Origin: Cymodocea nodosa
Lineage: Eukaryota > Streptophyta > Magnoliopsida > Alismatales > Cymodoceaceae
DNA: 64,000 nt
NCBI GenBank assembly: GCA_036874045.1
Contig: JAZBRI010000003.1
Location: forward strand, 20,437,501-20,501,500
Reading direction: 5' to 3'
The notes under the pieces were generated by a model. It saw only the letters and a list, made by a program, of their open reading frames with translations. It had not been told where the DNA came from and did no database searches. Shown one piece after another: positions 61,684 through 64,000 of this stretch; position 1 is the first letter of the stretch; the number at the start of each line of letters is the position of its first letter. Made by a program: the position numbers and the translations under genes.

Positions 61684-62023
61684 TCTAGGCTTATAGAGTA
61701 GCTTATAAAATAAGCCTAGGTATGTCACCTTTTAGGATAGTATATAGAAAAAGTTATCACTTACCAACTGAAATTGAACATAAAGCTTATTGGGCATTAA
61801 AAACTCTAAACACCAATTTAAATCAAGTTGCTGAAAATAGAAAGATACAATTAATTGAGTTAGAAGAAATTAGGAATGAAGCTTATTTGAAAATTGTAAT
61901 AGAAAAAGAGAAGATGAAGTTATGGCATGACAAGAAAATTATTCCAAAAGCTTTTGAAATAGGCCAAGAAATATATCTTTACATGACTAGACTTCATAAC
62001 CATCTAGAGAAATTAAGATCTAC
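61684..62023 (+). pseudogene. Late integrase piece of a further Athila copy
   Basis: [58 protein letters not shown]. Homologous to, but not the same copy as, 59852-60084. Joined at 62023 to an inverted F-box piece. Fossil. Confidence 0.83.
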
Positions 62024-62026
62024 TAG

Positions 62027-62370
62027 ACATAAAGTAGGATCGTCATATTCATTATACCATACTCCTAATTGAATTTTATCATATTTTACAAATGGTGGTT
62101 CAACTTAGCTTGAGGTATAGGTAATATTTCTATACATTCATCATAATTGTCTATGCTTACTATATATAAATTAAATCTAAATGTAACTGATATATCTGAA
62201 ACTAGATATATATATCCATCAAGTATCACACATATACTGTTAACTAATTCTTTCTCTCCAAGATATATCATAAAATTTTCCTTCCAAGATCTATTCATAA
62301 AATTATACACACTTAAACGTAGTCCTTCTCCCCAATTTCCAATTGGTCTCCAATAAAACAATTTATCTGT
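62027..62370 (-). pseudogene. Inverted piece of the retrotransposon F-box gene
   Basis: On the minus strand: FYWRPIGNWGEGLRLSVYNF, MNRSWKENFMIYLGEKELVN, ILDGYIYLVSDISVTFRFNL, YIVSIDNYDECIEILPIP. It corresponds to the middle of the element 1 F-box ORF (about 12150-12480). This is a third copy, so the gene has spread with the family. Too short to judge function. Confidence 0.85.
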
Positions 62371-62714
62371 TGAATTTCCAATAAAACAATGATAGCTAAA
62401 ACTATAAAGAAATTTTTTTTTTAATGTAATTGCTTGAATGTTATATTTAGAATTTTATATAAGATGCTACAATACTTTGTTATTAATACAAATTTGGTAT
62501 ATTATCTTCTGTTTTTATTGAATTTTATGAGTTTAACAGTTTTATGATTTTAAAGGGAAATCAGAATGCTTAACAGAAACTCAAAAAATTGCTTGAAATC
62601 CTGAAAAAGTTGAAATGTTGATTTTTGGATTAAATAAAATGCACATGATCAAGGATACATTTAATTTGATTGATTAAACTTGTAGAATGATATATTATTA
62701 TTATTTTATATCAA
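62371..62714. other. Piece of Athila 3' noncoding region
   Basis: 62400-62700 matches about 13395-13675 of element 1 in the forward sense (GCTTGAATGTTATATTTAGAA, AAACTTGTAGAATGA words). No gene. Confidence 0.7.
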
Positions 62715-64000
62715 GTTCGTTGAGTTAACAGTTAAGTCAATGAAGTAAGTCCGTTGAGTTACACTAACTCCACAGACCAGTTATTTTCTAATATGCCACT
62801 ATGATCTGTTGTAGGAATAGGAAATTTGAAGGAAAACCACGATTGCACGTATCATGTAAGAATTAACTCGTGGAATGAAGAAGAAATCACCATCGTTGAT
62901 ATGAATGAAGGAAATTCAATCGATCATTTAAGCAGAAGCAGTTACTATTGAAAGAAATATAAAAAGAAGAGGAGAAAAACGAAGAGAGGAGGTGGAGAAC
63001 CGCACTAACTGTAGGAAGCATCAAAAGTTCCCTAAAGCTCCACAACACCACCACAATCACCAACCATCGGAGGTTTGTAAGGATACTTTCCAGATGTCAA
63101 GTCGATTTCGAGCCAAACACGATGACTAACAACCATTGTGAGGAGTGATCATGTTGCAAGAAGGAAAGTCATTTTCACCAAGCACTGACTCATATCTCAA
63201 GAGATCATAAAACTTTTAGCCTTGGTTTCAGATTGATGCCAATATACCGAAGAGGAGATCAACTTACAAGTCTTAGTTTGCTATTCTATAGGGAGAGGAG
63301 GCGAGACTATAAGTGATTAAGTATTCAGTGGTATAATTGTGTCACATGTAGTAACAGAAGTTCTTACTATTGATAGAGAATTTTTACATTTCACTTTTCG
63401 TTCATCTTCAGGAACATATCAAAACAAAAATCCCAAAAACAAACTAATTATCTATGTTTGTATTTAGCATTTATGTGTTGTATTGTTTGTTTTGTACCGT
63501 GATTAATGTTATTATTGTTAGTATTGTGAATGCTTTATATTTAGTTGATTTAAAAAATAGAAAATAGATTTATTGATTACTGAAATTGATTCGTATAGAA
63601 TACCAAAAATCTTAATGGTTATTGTTTGAAATATCTGAATGTTAGTGTTGATTAATGATAAATCTTAGATTAATTAACATTAAAAAGTTGAATTGATGTT
63701 ATTTACATTCTATGGAACCACTTAATCGTTGGCCGAATTCCTTTGTGAATAGCAATAGTTAATTGGAAATTACTAGTTAGGCTCATAAAATTAACTTAAG
63801 TCCACAAGGATGGTCCGTTGAATTAACTACATCTCAACAAACTAAGTCCGTTGAGTTAGCAGTAACTCAACAAGGTGCTTAATTGAACACATAAAAAACT
63901 CTAGTTATAAAAATCAAAATAGTACATAATTCTTACTCAATCTCTATAGGATTGATCTGTACTTGCACATAAATACAACAGACATTGTGCACTTGTAGTT
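62715..64000 (+). repeat. Athila-like LTR B, 3' part, running to the window end
   Basis: Matches 19560-19985 and 27606-28740. TATAAAAAG near 62956, U5 hairpin words at 63815-63870. Its junction with the noncoding piece on the left is abrupt. The LTR end and what follows lie outside the window. Confidence 0.87.

Overview
The window is plant nuclear heterochromatin made almost wholly of nested LTR-retrotransposon fossils. It is strongly AT-rich. I found no host single-copy gene, no tRNA or rRNA gene and no CRISPR array. The elements are Athila-lineage Ty3/Gypsy (tRNA-Asp-type primer site, about 2-kb LTRs, protease with DLGAG) and Sirevirus-like Ty1/Copia (tRNA-iMet primer site, repeated AAAAAGGGGGAG purine tracts). 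This points to a land plant, probably a eudicot with a repeat-rich genome; the species cannot be told.

Layout: (1) 1-16580, Athila-like element 1, subfamily A, nearly complete but cut by the window edge, carrying a 988-bp PIF/Harbinger-like MITE in its RT. (2) 16688-18653, solo Copia LTR with target duplication TAAGG. (3) 18711-28858, two partial subfamily-B Athila LTRs flanking a Sirevirus-like fragment (19986-27605). (4) 27606-45589, Athila-like element 3, subfamily B, opened by a solo Copia LTR (30781-32360, ATGTC duplication) and by a reverse solo B-LTR (37459-41608) that itself holds a solo A-LTR (37576-39703, CTTAT duplication). (5) 45590-52410, Athila-like element 4, subfamily A, inserted in the F-box ORF of element 3. 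(6) 52411-64000, a mosaic of Athila and Copia pieces in both orientations.

Most notable is the gene order of the Athila-like family. Behind the primer site there is no gag, only a CCHC zinc knuckle and linker leading into PR-RT-RNase H-INT. Downstream of integrase come three further modules: a long ORF resembling the putative plant transposon protein domain, then the Athila-type gag, then an F-box protein gene that looks captured from the host. Elements 1 and 3, from two diverged subfamilies, share this order, so it is not one damaged copy. Each of the three 3' modules is preceded by a cluster of the same hairpin word (TCCGTTGAGTTA, 4-nt loop, TAACTCAACGGA), which also lies in the LTRs.

The Sirevirus-like fragment carries a relative of the same extra ORF and a noncoding block matching the Athila 3' region, so Copia and Gypsy elements here have exchanged modules or drawn on a common source. 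All copies are treated as fossils.
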